From Datura wrightii (taxonomy: Eukaryota; Streptophyta; Magnoliopsida; Solanales; Solanaceae), in the NCBI GenBank assembly GCA_035772735.1, contig JASDFA010000001.1, positions 88,995,501 through 89,059,500 of the forward strand: a stretch of DNA of 64,000 nucleotides, given 5' to 3'. Of the stretch, positions 36,126-49,609 are shown one piece after another. Below the pieces are notes generated by a model. The model was not told the DNA's origin. It saw nothing but the letters and a program-made list of their open reading frames with translations, and searched no databases. A program made the translations under genes and the position numbers. Position 1 is the stretch's first letter; every line of letters begins with the position of its first letter.

Positions 36126-38357
36126 TGTTACACCCCGTAAGTTTCTAATGATTGGTCAGCCTATTCGTACGTTGGTTAAGAGTTTTAGAGTGTAATATGT
36201 ATGAGGAAGGGGCCCAAGGAAAGGTCGAGCGAGCACGGAGTCGGAATTTCCCGGAAGAAGGCCGGGCTGACTGCCTAAAGAGGTAACGTGGCACGGACCC
36301 CCTCCCTCCTCGTTGGGCTCCGTGGCACGCCCGTAAATAAGCGCGTTGGGGTCCGTGCCACGGACCCCTGTCCACCGCCTCAAGTATATATAAGTCCCTC
36401 CCCTTTGTTTCAATGTTATTTTCTTAAAGTAAATTCGGCCAGCAGAGAGAGAAGCGCACAAATTGATAAATTTCCTTCCGTTTACACCGCAAAACGTTGT
36501 CCAAATTCAAATTAACTTCGGGTATTGAAGTCTAAGGCTGCAGAGAGCATTTTTACGGAGTTAGTTTTGCGAAATTCGCCCGGCGAATCATAGTCCCGCC
36601 GAGCCAAAGTTGTCAGAATTGCGTCAAACTAATTTCTATACGATCACAGACTTCAAGTAAGTATTTCTTCCTTTTGGACTTTCGAGAAATTACGCGTTTT
36701 CAACTGAGGTTTGCCAAATTAAAATATAGTTAATATTTATATATAAAGTTTTTCTTTTTGCCGAATTTAGTACTAAAACCAGCCCTATTCTCCAGTAACA
36801 CGATTTCAGTTGGAAAGAGTTGTTGAAATACATATTGGAACTCGCCAGTTAATCAGGAATCAACGATTGAGGTATGTTACAGCAAATTCTTTCAACAAGT
36901 TAGTTCCTTTAGCAGTATAACTCAGTTTAAACTCTAGTAAGAGAATTCAGAAATAGATTAATCATGCCTGGTTGTTGTTATTAGCTGAGACCAGTATTTT
37001 ACGTTTGGTAGGGATTTGATTTGCCTATATAGCCCTCCATGACCAACCCTAGGGTTACTAGCTGTGCCGACGCCCACCAGGGGCGAGATGATGTCGCTCA
37101 AGAAAGAGCGGCATGCCGTCCGCGAGGGACGAAGATGGGGTCCTAGGTCCTCATATGGTCCATTCCATGGCTGGACTATTATATATATGCCATATCGGCA
37201 CCACACCCCCGACAAGCCTGGTGCCCGAGGTGTAGATATCAGGAGTCCACTATACTTAGACACAACTACAATCAGGGGCCGAGCGGGCTCAGTTGCAGAG
37301 ACAGGGGACTGGTAGGACAGCTACAGTTACCAGTTGACCCATTATGACCTTGCTAGGAGTATATAGATTGAAGTGTACTCACCAGGGCTTATGGGGGCCC
37401 CGGGTGGATTGTTCTCTGCCGGTTGTACCTTCCGGCTTATGGGGGCCAGGTAAGGCTCTTATTTGATAGAGAATTCAGCTACTCAGGTATGACTTCTATC
37501 CATTTCTTCCAGTTATTTCCAGTTCTATCTTTTTTATGCAGTAATACATATTCGGCTCTCAGCCTGTCGTAACAACGAAAGAAAACTCCACATACCGGAA
37601 AAGAAATTTACCTTATTCCTAGAACGGAATATAGACATTGGTACAATAGGAGGCTCGAGAGACCTCGAGCATATACGCTACCATCGGAGAGACTTTAGCC
37701 ACATCTCAACCCGAATGAGGTGATCAAGAAAGTCGTGGGTACTGATGCCCTTTTTGGGGCGCTGCATTACTTACCTGCAGGTACGAATAGACGAGGGGCA
37801 GATCCCTCTTAGTTTCCAGCCAGGATCAGCAGAAGAGTCAGCTCATTTCTTCCGGAGCTTATAGATAAAAGGTTACTCTTTTTGATTGTACAGTTTATGG
37901 GTAGGTCGGGGCCCTGTCCCGACCATCATATTATTCCTAGAGGCTTGCAGATTATTTCTGTTTCCCTGTGGTTGGCTGTAAATGGCCGTGTGAGGCTCAC
38001 ATGTGTTTCAATTTGCGTGTTGGCCGTGTGGGGCCCTGTTTAGTTGTTAGTTAGCGGCCTGGTCAGCTATAGCTTAGCTTAGCACCAGATTTACTTTACA
38101 GCCATAACTAGACATCATGGTGGCCTTGTCTGCCCGTATAGGGTTCCCTGCTGTTGTTTGTTTCTGGTTAGCTGTTTTCCTTTGACAAGTGGCTATAAGG
38201 CCTTGTCGGGCGGGGGTTGGATTTACAACCAAGATATAACCCATTATTTTCTTGATTCCAAAGTTAGTATTGGCCCTGCACCAGGAGTGCCTGGGGCTCA
38301 GTCAATTTCCAGTAGGGCACCAGGTGCCAGTCATGCCTCCCAAGGCGGGGCGTGACA
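36126..38357 (+). mobile_element. Ty3/Tekay-type solo LTR with perfect duplication
   Basis: 2,232 bp from TGTTACACCCCGTAAG to GGCGTGACA, flanked by attaa at 36121-36125 and 38358-38362. No PBS, gag-pol or PPT follows, so this is a solo LTR formed by LTR-LTR recombination. It is related to the LTRs of the 1820-8022 element throughout. It has a GC-rich block and TATATATAAG at 36385-36394, on the same strand as VPS52 and about 410 bp upstream of its proposed start codon. The short ORFs in it are not genes. Confidence 0.9.
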
Positions 38358-38362
38358 ATTAA
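38358..38362. repeat. Target-site duplication attaa (right)
   Basis: It matches 36121-36125 exactly. Confidence 0.85.
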
Positions 38363-38545
38363 TACATTAAATAACTTTTCTACACCATTTGAAACCTACC
38401 AATCAAACATTGTATAAAATTAATAAATAAATAATTTATATTTTTTTAAAAATTAAATAATTTATAAAATTAATATATAAATAACCAAATTATCCCTGTA
38501 TTAATTTGAATTTTTTCCAATAACCAAAGGACCCCTCCTTTAATG

Positions 38546-38765
38546 ACCCGATTTACTTGTATTAAAGATTGTACCCTTCCCCTGAGTCCCTGACGATAAA
38601 GAAGTCGGAATACAGTCGTTCCCTAGATCGTGACCAGGATAGCATCACTAAGGGGGTTTAGAGGAACTTCCTAATTGTGGTTCCTTTCTGAATATAGAAA
38701 TGCTTGATCTGGCGCATTCTTAGATAGCTGTACTCTCTAGATCAATCACTAGACAAGTTATTGCT
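38546..38765 (+). promoter_or_regulatory. VPS52: Presumed proximal promoter and 5' UTR of VPS52
   Basis: This is the only sequence between the MITE remnant and the proposed ATG. No clear TATA box is visible, and the transcription start cannot be fixed from sequence alone. The MITE and solo LTR may have displaced or replaced more distal promoter sequence. Confidence 0.35.
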
Positions 38766-38774
38766 ATGGCAGAG
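38766..38774 (+). CDS. VPS52: VPS52 exon 1 (proposed start, 9 coding bases)
   Basis: ATG GCA GAG followed by gtaatc. This start is proposed because exon 2 has an in-frame TAG immediately upstream (its acceptor) and no ATG of its own, and the next upstream GT with an ATG in the right phase is here. An in-frame stop lies upstream of this ATG. It is the weakest exon in the model; a more distant first exon is possible. Confidence 0.45.
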
Positions 38775-41700
38775 GTAATCACTTGTCCTTCTCATTTTCC
38801 CAGAAAGTTCCATGCTTTAGTCTGTTCACATTCCCTTATCTATGCGGTTACACCTGTGAATTTAGGCCCATGCGGGTAATGCGCAGAAACCATTCCTGGA
38901 TTTGGAGTCCTTCGTTGGCGATTTGAATGTTGAGGATGAAACTGCCAGGTTCGGTTTCATAAATTTTCATTTCCTGGACTCCTTTTGCTAATTTGCTATA
39001 CTGCTTGTGGTTTTCATTTTCGATCTTTAGGACATTTCTCTTTTTTCTTTCCAGCGATGATATATCCCTTGAAGGACTTGAGGAAGAGTTGCAAGAATGT
39101 AAAACTGATGATGTAAGAATGTCTTGCGCTCATGCACTTCCTCCTAATAATAGCAGAATATATTTGGATTAAAGTTTGATATTTGTTACTATGATTTTTG
39201 TCCAATTCTTATCCCCTCTTGAGGCATAGGTTTAGGGACACTAATATTTATTGGGTCTAAATTTGGCTAATTTGTATGAAAAGGTTGTTGCGAGTATACT
39301 CTCTAAAGGAACAACATTGCGGGAATACACTAAAGGCGTTGAAAACAATTTGCGGCAAGTTGAATTGGATTCTATCCAGGTTTGTTGTACTAACACATCA
39401 CCGCTGTTCATTCTATATAAATAACTTGGGATTTTGAGGTGTTCCTGTTTGGATGTTTAGTCTCTCATGCATTTTGCTGTCTGAATCATTGTTCTTTTAT
39501 ATTTAAAGAAAGGTAAGGTATTTTTTTTTAACTTATCACCCAGTGAGTGCTAATGAATAAAGTATCTACATATACAAAGGCCCTCCCTGTTTAACTATGC
39601 GGGAAACTTAACAAATCTAGTAACTTCTCTCAGTTATGTCCATTTTACACCACAAAGACCAAAGGTATAAGCTGTTGGATTTGAACTGAGGTATTGTAAT
39701 TGTACTACATTTGAACTGAGGTATTGTAAAATTACTACATTTGAATTTGAAGCATCTCATATTTCTTTCTTTCCAGAACCTAATTAATGCAAAAAGAAAT
39801 TGAGTAGATTTCCAGGAATTATCCAATGATGTTGAATAGATTCAAAAACTTGCTCCATATGTTGGACAATGAGGAAATATGTGGCAGTCCTATTCCTATT
39901 ACTTTCACATGAGCTAAAACATTTTTTAAGCAAATTTTTTTAGGCATGCATCATTCACTGTAATCTACTCAAAGTAGACAACTCTATGGGTACTTTGATT
40001 GTCCAAATCATCTTCCGGAACTTCTTCCTGATAAGGTTTTATACCCTGAGTTCACAGAGTATGCTTCTTCTGTCATGGAACAGAATAGGGAATCAATGCC
40101 TTCTCTCAGCCATACCTTTTCTTCCAGATCTCTAAGCAGATTCAATAGACTGCTTATTTTCCATTCATAGTGATAATAGTCCCTCTTGAAGGTTATTTCT
40201 CATTTATTATCAATTCTAGATTGAGCAACTGGACACTTGTAGTCTGTGTATTCATCTTTCCAAAGGATAATGCCCAACGGTCATATTGTCATTTTTAGCA
40301 TTGACCAGCTTCTTCCATAGTAATCCATCTTCCTTGTATCTCCACAACCTTTATATGATATTCTTCTGTTGTTGTTGTTGTTGGTTGTGGTGGTGGTGGT
40401 TGTCCCCCTCATAGTAAAAAAGTTTTTCTTAAGCTATCAACTTTTTTCTTCATTTTCCTTGATAATGGAAGCAAAGAAATAGTATAAGTGGGAAGGGTTA
40501 GTCTTCTATCAAGTACCAATCACAGTTACTAGCTTTCACATAACAGAAACTTTGTGTTTTGACTTAAAGAAGATCAAAGTAAGTTGATGAGAAGGAAACA
40601 ATTCTGCAACCTACAAATTTGCTAGCTCATTCACCGGATATACACAGCTTTTAGTTAGGTTTACACTGGATATACACAGCCTTTAGTTAGGTTTACATGC
40701 AATCCTGAAACCGCCTCAAATACTGTACTTGGCTCTTCTGTGTCACATACCATGGTATTATTAACATATATTATATGTGAAAGAGTTACAGCATCTCTGT
40801 TACATCCCACTTTAAAACTATTAATTTATCATAAGACTGTTGCAGAATTAAGCATTCCACTGAAAAATTCTATTACTTGAAAGAAGAGAATGGTGAAAAA
40901 GGTCAATTTGACTGAAAAATCTACACTGTTTATGCATACTGAACCCAAATAACCCATTTATCTCCTAATTCACCTTCCTCATCAGAGCAATCAAGTAATC
41001 CCAGTTCAAATGATCATAAACCATAGGCCTTCTCAACATCTAGTTCAAATGATCCAAGTTGATTTTGTTTAATTCTCTTATCCAAGCATTCATTTGAGCC
41101 TTTAGTTAGGTTTACATGCAATCCTTAAACCGCCTCAAATACCGTACTTGGCTCTTCTGTGTCACATACCATGGTATTGTCAGGATATATTATATGTGAA
41201 AGAGTTACAGCATCTCTGTTACTTCCCACTTTAAAACTATTAATTTATCATAAGGCTGTTGTAGATTTAAGCATTCCACTGAAAAATTCTATTACTTGAA
41301 AGAAGAGAATGGTGAAAAAGGTCAATTTGACCGAAAAATCTGCGCTGTTTATGCAGACTGAACCCAAATAACCCATTTATCTCCTAATTCACCTTCCTCA
41401 TCAGAGCAATAAGTAATACAAGTTCAAATGATCATAAACCATAGGCCCTCTCAACATCTAGTTCAAATGATCCACGTTTATTTTGTTTAATTCTCTTATC
41501 CAAGCATTCATTTGAGCCTTTAGTTAGGTTTACATGCAATCCTGAAACTGCCTCAAATACTGTACTTGGCTCTTCTGTGTCACATACCATGGTATTGTTA
41601 GGATATATTATATGTGAAAGAGTTACAGCATCTCTGTTACTTCCCACTTTAAAACTATTAATTTATCATAAGGCTGTTGCAGAATTAAGCATTCCACTGA

Positions 41701-44700
41701 AAAATTCTATTACTTGAAAGAAGAGAATGGTGAAAAAGGTCAATTTGACTGAAAAATCTGCGCTGTTTATGCAGACTGAACCCAAATAACCCATTTATCT
41801 CCTAATTCACCTTCCTCATCAGAGCAATCAAGTAATACCAGTTCAAATGATCATAAACCATAGGCCTTCTCAACATCTAGTTCAAATGATCCACGTTTAT
41901 TTTGTTTAATTCTCTTATCCAAGCATTCATTTGAGCCTTTAGTTAGGTTTACATGCAATCCTGAAACCGCCTCAAATACCGTACTTGGCTCTTCTGTGTC
42001 ACATACCATGGTATTGTCAGGATATATTATATGTGAAAGAGTTACAGCATCTCTGTTACTTCCCACTTTAAAACTATTAATTTATCATAAGGCTGTTGCA
42101 GAATTAAGCATTCCACTGAAAAATTCTATTACTTGAAAGAAGAGAATGGTGAAAAAGGTCAATTTGACCGAAAAATCTGCGCTGTTTATGCAGACTGAAC
42201 CCAAATAACCCATTTATCTCCTAATTCACCTTCCTCATCAGAGCAATCAAGTAATACCAGTTCAAATGATCATAAACCATAGGCCCTCTCAACATCTAGT
42301 TCAAATGATCCACGTTTATTTTGTTTAATTCTCTTATCCAAGCATTCATTTGAGCCTTTAGTTAGGTTTACATGCAATCCTGAAACCGCCTCAAATACTG
42401 TACTTGGCTCTTCTGTGTCACATACCATGGTATTGTCAGGATATATTATATGTGAAAGAGTTACAGCATCTCTGTTACTTCCCACTTTAAAACTATTAAT
42501 TTATCATAAGGCTGTTGCAGAATTAAGCATTCCACTGAAAAATTCTATTACTTGAAAGAAGAGAATGGTGAAAAAGGTCAATTTGACTGAAAAATCTGCG
42601 CTGTTTATGCAGACTGAACCCAAATAACCCATTTATCTCCTAATTCACCTTCCTCATCAGAGCAATCAAGTAATACCAGTTCAAATGATCATAAACCATA
42701 GGCCTTCTCAAATCTAGTTCAAATGATCCACGTTTATTTTGTTTAATTCTCTTATCCAAACATTCATTTGAGCCTTTAGTTAGGTTTACATGCAATCCTG
42801 AAACCGCCTCAAATACCGTACTTGGCTCTTCTGTGTCACATACCATGGTATTGTCAGGATATATTATATGTGAAAGAGTTACAGCATCTCTGTTACTTCC
42901 CACTTTAAAACTATTAATTTATCATAAGGCTGTTGTAGATTTAAGCATTCCACTGAAAAATTCTATTACTTGAAAGAAGAGAATGGTGAAAAAGGTCAAT
43001 TTGACCGAAAAATCTGCGCTGTTTATGCAGACTGAACCCAAATAACCCATTTATCTCCTAATTCACCTTCCTCATCAGAGAAATCAAGTAATACCAGTTC
43101 AAATGATCATAAACCATAGGCCTTCTCAACATCTAGCTCAAATGATCCAGGTTTATTTTGTTTTAATTCTCTTATCCAATCATTCATTTGCAAGCTATAT
43201 CAGTTTTCTTCCTGCTTGCAACAAAACAATTTGAGTCTCTGATATTAAATATCCAATGATCTTTTTCAGTGCTTCAGCCATTGCTTTGGTTATGATCTTA
43301 TACATTCCATGCACTAAGCTTATAGGTCTATGCCGTTTTCTTATTTGGAATTAATGCTATAATAATAGAGGCATTAACACTCTTTCAGAAATACCTTTTT
43401 GGTGGAAGAGTTTTATTGCATTGATTAACTCAAAAGTTTATTAAAGTGCCAATATTTTTGGAAAAAGGACATTGGAAAACCATTACGCCAGAACTTTTTT
43501 CCCCTTCACATCCCCCTATAATTTTCTGTATCTCGTTTTATTCAAAAGGTCTTTGCAGCCATACATTATCTTCCTGTCACACCACCCAGGGAGTCTCCAG
43601 TCACAATAAATCCTCTTTTGCATATATGTCTCATAAAATCTCAGAATTCCACTTTCATTGTTGACATCTTCTAGCATGATCTGTTCTACTATCGTATATT
43701 AATAGTATTCATTCTTTATTTGCATTGACGATTTTCTGAAAAAAAAATCTTTTTTCTTGTTTCCATATTGCAACGATGAGCATTTAGACTTTTGTTTCCA
43801 ATAATTCTCTTTAGCTTTTTGTAGCTCTTTCGATTACCCGGTACAAGACTTCTCCCTAGCATCTTTTTCTGATATACTCCCTGAGTTTTCTTTCAATGCT
43901 TTTTGAGAGCCTCTAACCTCTCATTCTCAAATTTAAAATAAGAGCCATTTTCCCCCTTGCTTGTACATCAAAAGATTGGTTTTATGTACATAGATGACAT
44001 TTACTAGGGTTTGTTGTCTCATCTTTCTAAGTATTCGTCCAACTCAACTGAAAAGAGAACTCTATCAATCCTAGAAGCATTTGGTATGTCCCCCCTTTAC
44101 CCAAGCAAATCTTCCTCCATAGTGTGAAAGATGAGGATCAATCAAATTAAACCCAGAGATGAACTAAGAGAAATCTCTCATCGCTCTATTGATCTTGATG
44201 AGTTTAGTTTCTCAATTCGAAACCTCACAATACAAAAATATCTCTAAATTCTAACAATTGAAAGACAAAGTTACCAATTTCAAAAAAACAAAACAAAAAA
44301 AAATTCTAACAATCAAAAAAACAATCCCTCAATTCCTATGGTAAGTTCCCACATTCCTCTCATGGTGGCCAACTCTACATTTCCTTTTGTCCTCTATAAG
44401 AATGTCTTTGGTATACCCTTGTGAAAGCCCAACACATGATCTTTCAGAGCTCTAGATAATTTGATGAATATGCTACAACTCCTCCTTAAGTCTTCTTTCC
44501 AATTTCATACCTTTTCTTTGAGGAAGAAAAAAGAAATGCTCCATTTGTATCCAATTCCAAATCTTTTCCACATGTACATGTATGCTCTGCTTCGAAGATA
44601 TTGCATTTGGATAAACCTGTAACCAAAGTGCTACATCAGCCTGTGCTCCGGGCACTATTGTTTTGAGTTTTCTGTATACCTTTAGTAGAAAGTCATTTTC

Positions 44701-47700
44701 TTTTCCAGATATCGAAGCAAACTCAAGTTTGTGAAGCCTAATGAACTTGGTTTTAATGAGGAGATGATATACATGTTTATTTCATACTTATGTGCTAGTT
44801 TTCTCGGTGAGTGCCTTGTAAACTTGGTTATATAACATGTATTGATATGTGCTTTTTATCAAATCAATAGGATTACATAAAGGAAAGTGATAATCTAGTC
44901 TCACTTCATGATCAAATTCGTGATTGCGACATGATCCTTTCCCAAATGGAGACTCTTCTCAGTGGATTCCAGGTACTTTCTATCAATATTAGGGGGGGTC
45001 ACAATTTTTTCTGCTTAAGCAAACCAGCAATGATCAGGTTATAAAATTGTTCTTTCAATGATGATGTTATGATTGATAAGTGGTACAACTAGGTCACATA
45101 GTGAATCAAACACAAGTAGGTCACCTTGTTATTGTTGGTAAAATTGTTCAAAGTATCATTCATGTTCACTATGAGGATTTCCTTGCGTCTGCACCTTCTC
45201 TCACCATACAAAAAAGAAAATAGAAGAAATTAAAGAAAAACTATATAACATCTCAATGGTCTACTTGTATGTATCTTCTGTCATTGAGCTTAATATTATT
45301 TGTTTTATCTGCCAGACTGAGATAGGTTCTATAAGTTCAGATATCAAAATTCTTCAAGAGAAGTCTATGGATATGGGACTGAGGCTGAGGAATCGCAAGG
45401 TATTATTGTTAAAGGATGAATCTTCTTTCATTGTTTTCATTCTCCTAGGCGTCCTTTATTTGGCTTATTCCAAGTTACACATGTAGATTGTTCGCTACCT
45501 TCTCATGCTGAAGCAATGTTGATTCTGACGACTATCATTGGAATGTATTTTACTGTTCGATTCTAATGTGAAGAAATTATCAGTCTAAATGGATAAAAGT
45601 GTGCTCTAGTTGTGGTTCATGTCTGAAGAAGTTATTAGTGGCTCTCAACGTGCGGTATTGACCATTTCATTTATCTTATAGATTCTCTTGCTATGTTACT
45701 TTTGCATTACTTTTTGTAAACGACCTTATCAGCAATCAGTCATGGATGATTTCTCCTTTTTCACTAACACAGACAATGGAAAAGGTGATTAGAAGAGTGT
45801 TTGAAGGAATTAAAAACCTCTACGTAGAAATCAGTGGAATACTTTTTTATTTTTTTGATGAAGTAAATGTTTCATTAAAGGCATTGAGAAGATGCAAAAT
45901 GGTTACAAAAGTAGAAGCAAAAATAGTTGGGTCTGCTAGCTCCAGTACGATTATGCTAAAACTAAGGAGCTAACGAAATCCAAACAACTATCCAGGGAAA
46001 ATCTACAGAGGACATATTGACCCAACTGTACAAACACATGAGGCATCCAGCTTTAAGAGAGTGTAAAGGAGTTGATAGACCATCAAAACATCTTCTATTC
46101 CTTTCCCTCCAAATACTCCAAAAAATTTGCTGCAGATATCATCTACCAGGTCTGATGGTGCTGTCAACTTTCCAGCAGCACCAACTCTCAAAAGTTTCTT
46201 TGATACTATGTGGCATGACCAAGCAGAGTCCAGAAGGAGAGTAAAACATGTTCCCTAGATCTGCTGCAACAGTGCAGTGCAAAAAAGAAAGCTGTGTATG
46301 ACTTTCTGCTTCTTTCTGACATAGGTAGCATCTATTCACAATCTGGAGTTTCCTTCTAGAGAGGTTCTCCTGAGTTAAGCATGCTTCATATAGTGAAGTC
46401 CAGCTAAAACAAATGATTTTGGGTGGTAGCTTGAATTTTCAAATTAGTTTCCATGGTTACTTCATTAAGTGCTCTTGACTGCCAGTAGGCTGCACTCATT
46501 GTGTATTTCTCTGCTCCTGTAGTGCCCCATTTGAACTGATCTATTGCCTGAGTATTGAAAGAGAAATTCTCTAGAGTCTGTAGTAGTTTGACCAGGTTAT
46601 TAAACTCCCAATCCTGCATATTTTCTTAAAAAATGCTCCAGGTTGTGCCATCTCTATTTTTAGGAACTGTTGAATAATTTTTACTTCATATGCTTTTGGA
46701 GCCTATGTAATATTTCAATAGGTGTAGATGATTAGATACTCCTCATGGAGAATCACATTTCTATGTAGGTTTCTCTACTTATTGTATGCATCTAGTACAC
46801 CAGATTTTCCCATCTTATCAAAAAATTTAGTTATCTTCATAAAAGAATGAGTCATGCGAAATATTTTCTTTTCTTTATTAACTAAGGTCCTGGGAAACTT
46901 AAGCAGCTTGTTCCTCTCTTTTAGTGCTCAGTTCTTCTCTTTATTCCTTCTATTTTGGCAAGTTGCATGAGTAGTTGCACTCTTGCTTCTCCTTATTCAG
47001 CTTGCCGAGTAAACTGCAATTTTCTAGGAATTCCTATAATTTTGCTGAAAGATATAGTCACAGAATTGTGTTTCAGTGTATAAAAAGCTATTTACTCACG
47101 ATAGCAATAATGTTAGAGTAAAGAAATCATCCTAAGTTAGTCCTTGGTGTTAATGTCCTTGCCTTTGGAATGGTAAGTTCTGTTTTAGATCTTTCTTTCA
47201 TAATTATGTTCTGCCTATTAAAAAAAAGTTCTGCCTATAATTTTTTTCTAGAAGGCATCAATACCCCAAGCAAACAGAAAAACCTCTTGGTTGATCATAT
47301 TTATATGTAGTTCTCATCTCTTGTACTACTTTTTGACAACGATCACGGCCACCTGGAGGTGCCTAGTTTAAAAGACAATGAATGGATGTAAGCATATACT
47401 CTTTTTCTGTTGCTGCCATCTTCGTCTCCAGTACTGTTATTATTATGTGATTGAATACATAGCATGTGTCCTTTTCATATTCTGTTGAGTATCATGGCCT
47501 ATTTTATCTGATGCTGATCTTATTGCATGAACTGCCGGGAAAGCTCTCCAGAATTAGCTAATTCACAGTAGTGTTGAAAATAATTTTCTGGGTATTTTCA
47601 AAAGCTGTGTATGTTACTCAGCAATCAGATTTTGCCACATCGTCTTTTCAACACTAATTTTATTTTCTTTTTGAATTTGTTTTCCACCTTTTTCTCAGCC

Positions 47701-49552
47701 ATCCGACCACCACCAGCACCAAGCCACAACCAAATCAGAAAATTAAATCACGAACACCACCAAACCACCACTAATCATCTCCTCCTTTTCCTTCCAAATC
47801 AAATCACCACTGAACTGCCACCAAACCACTGCCACATTTAAAGGTCAATATTGTGATCTTCATCATCGCCGACCACCATCACTTTTCTCTCTCACCAAAA
47901 AAAAAACGTCATCTTCACCATACCTTCCCAACTTCCTCCATCATCTCCTTCTCCAGGACTATACCATCCGAAATCCATCACCACCGTGAAACTGCCTTTT
48001 CCGCAGCCTTCATGCCTTCACCAGAAAAGAGAAGAACTTCACCAAAATATTCCAATCGGCAACCCAGATCTGACTAGAATCCGACCACTGTCGCTCCATC
48101 ATCTTCTCCCGCTTCTGTCTTACCAGATTCACTTTCCCGCCCCTATGGAAGCTGAATCAAAGGAGATGGTGATGATGGAGGTGTGCAACAATGGAAGATT
48201 ATGGTGGTCTATATTTATTGTGTAAAAGTGAAGTAAAACTCGTGGGTTTAACTGTGGGTGAAATGTTGAGACATTTGAAGATGGTAAGGTGAGCAGCGAT
48301 GGAAGGTTAGTTGTTGTTATGGGTGGTTCACGGTGATGAATGTTTACCTGTTAGCCCCCATAGGGAAGAAATGATAGAATAAGAAAAAAGAACAAAAAAA
48401 TAAAATAATTACAAGAAATGGTAAATGTAGTCATTTTGGGCTAAAAAGTTCCCCTCACGTACTTCCCATCTTGTGCAAAAGTTGTAACTGCCACATAGGC
48501 ACAGAAGCTGGTATGTATACCACTTCAAGTAAATATGGGGGGGGGGGGGGTCTTCTGGAAAATTCAAACAAGTACAGGAGGGGGAAATATGCATTGTCTC
48601 AATTTTTCAATTTAATTTCTTAGACATTTCACTTCTTTTTATTTCTTCATGACTTACCTCCTCTAAGATTTATTAGGAGGATGCTAGTGCTTCAAGCACT
48701 ATAGTAAAAAGCATCAGTCATATTGTGGTGTCAAGTATACTTGATATGACAACCATATTTGAGTCGTGGTGTTTGAGCTTGAGATACCTTCTGATAGTTG
48801 TAGTGTGCTTGCTAAATGGTTTTGCTATTTTGCAGGTGGCAGAGTCAAAGCTGGCGAAGTTTGTTGAAGATATTATTGTTCCTCCAAGGATGATAGACGT
48901 AATTGTTGACGGAGAGGTACTTTTGGCTCCTTGTTTATTTGTCCTTATTACATTGTATCCTATAGTGAGTCTGAGTCAAAAGAAAAATAACAATGAGGGA
49001 AATGGCAAATTTGAGGTTTAAATAGCGGAAGAAAGGGGCGAATCTGTTGGCATAGTCTTGCATATGATTTTGACGACAAAGATGTGAACATGTTATGGCG
49101 AGGGACTGTGTAGTAGCTGGATTTATTCTTTTCTTCAAAGTGATCATATTTTTTTACTTTTCACGGTTTTTATGTGGCCCTGCTTGTGAATTTATCAACT
49201 TACAATAGAAAGCTCTTCCTGATAATAGACTGTTAACGCTTGTGGCTGGACTGACATTCTAGTTTCTCCCTTCTTTTCATCATTTCTCCCTCTTCACATG
49301 CAATTTATCATGCATCATACCATAAAAATCTCCTCTTTCTGATAGTTGACTATTATGCTGGACGAACTTCCTCACTTCTCCCTTCTTTTCCTCTTTGTTT
49401 TCCCCCTTTCTTTTTTTGGTTTTGGCTTTACTGGTAATTTCATTGCTACAGTTGAGGTTAGGCCTTTGCTTGAGAAGTTTCTTCTAGTTAATCACCAGTT
49501 TGTCTGAAACTGAGTACTTATAAGTTATAAATTATAAGGCATCATCTCATTT

Positions 49553-49609
<57 letters not shown>

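Larger units (their letters stand above)
35347..38545. repeat. MITE-like element interrupted by a solo LTR
   Basis: The left end reads aggagccgtttgtttacgga. The right end, on the other side of the solo LTR, reads ccaataaccaaaggaccccct, its imperfect inverse. The inside is AT-rich with 'tattagttatg' motifs, as in Solanaceae MITEs with 'GTTTGTTTAC' ends (family name not certain). Without the solo LTR it is about 960 bp. Confidence 0.5.
39380..44870 (+). other. VPS52: VPS52 intron 4 (5.5 kb), filled by an L1 LINE
   Basis: The unusual length comes from the minus-strand LINE (about 39930-44190) and the tandem array inside it. From 44190 to 44870 there is no recognisable gene. Confidence 0.85.

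Noticed and set aside
41432..42903. Four near-identical 71-87 codon minus-strand ORFs that look like a gene family
   Set aside because: They are the same frame in each unit of the 419-bp tandem array and read as a broken LINE reverse transcriptase.
47611..48225. Overlapping plus-strand ORFs rich in His and Pro
   Set aside because: They come from a CCA-rich simple stretch in VPS52 intron 6. There is no domain and no splice sites fitting the gene.
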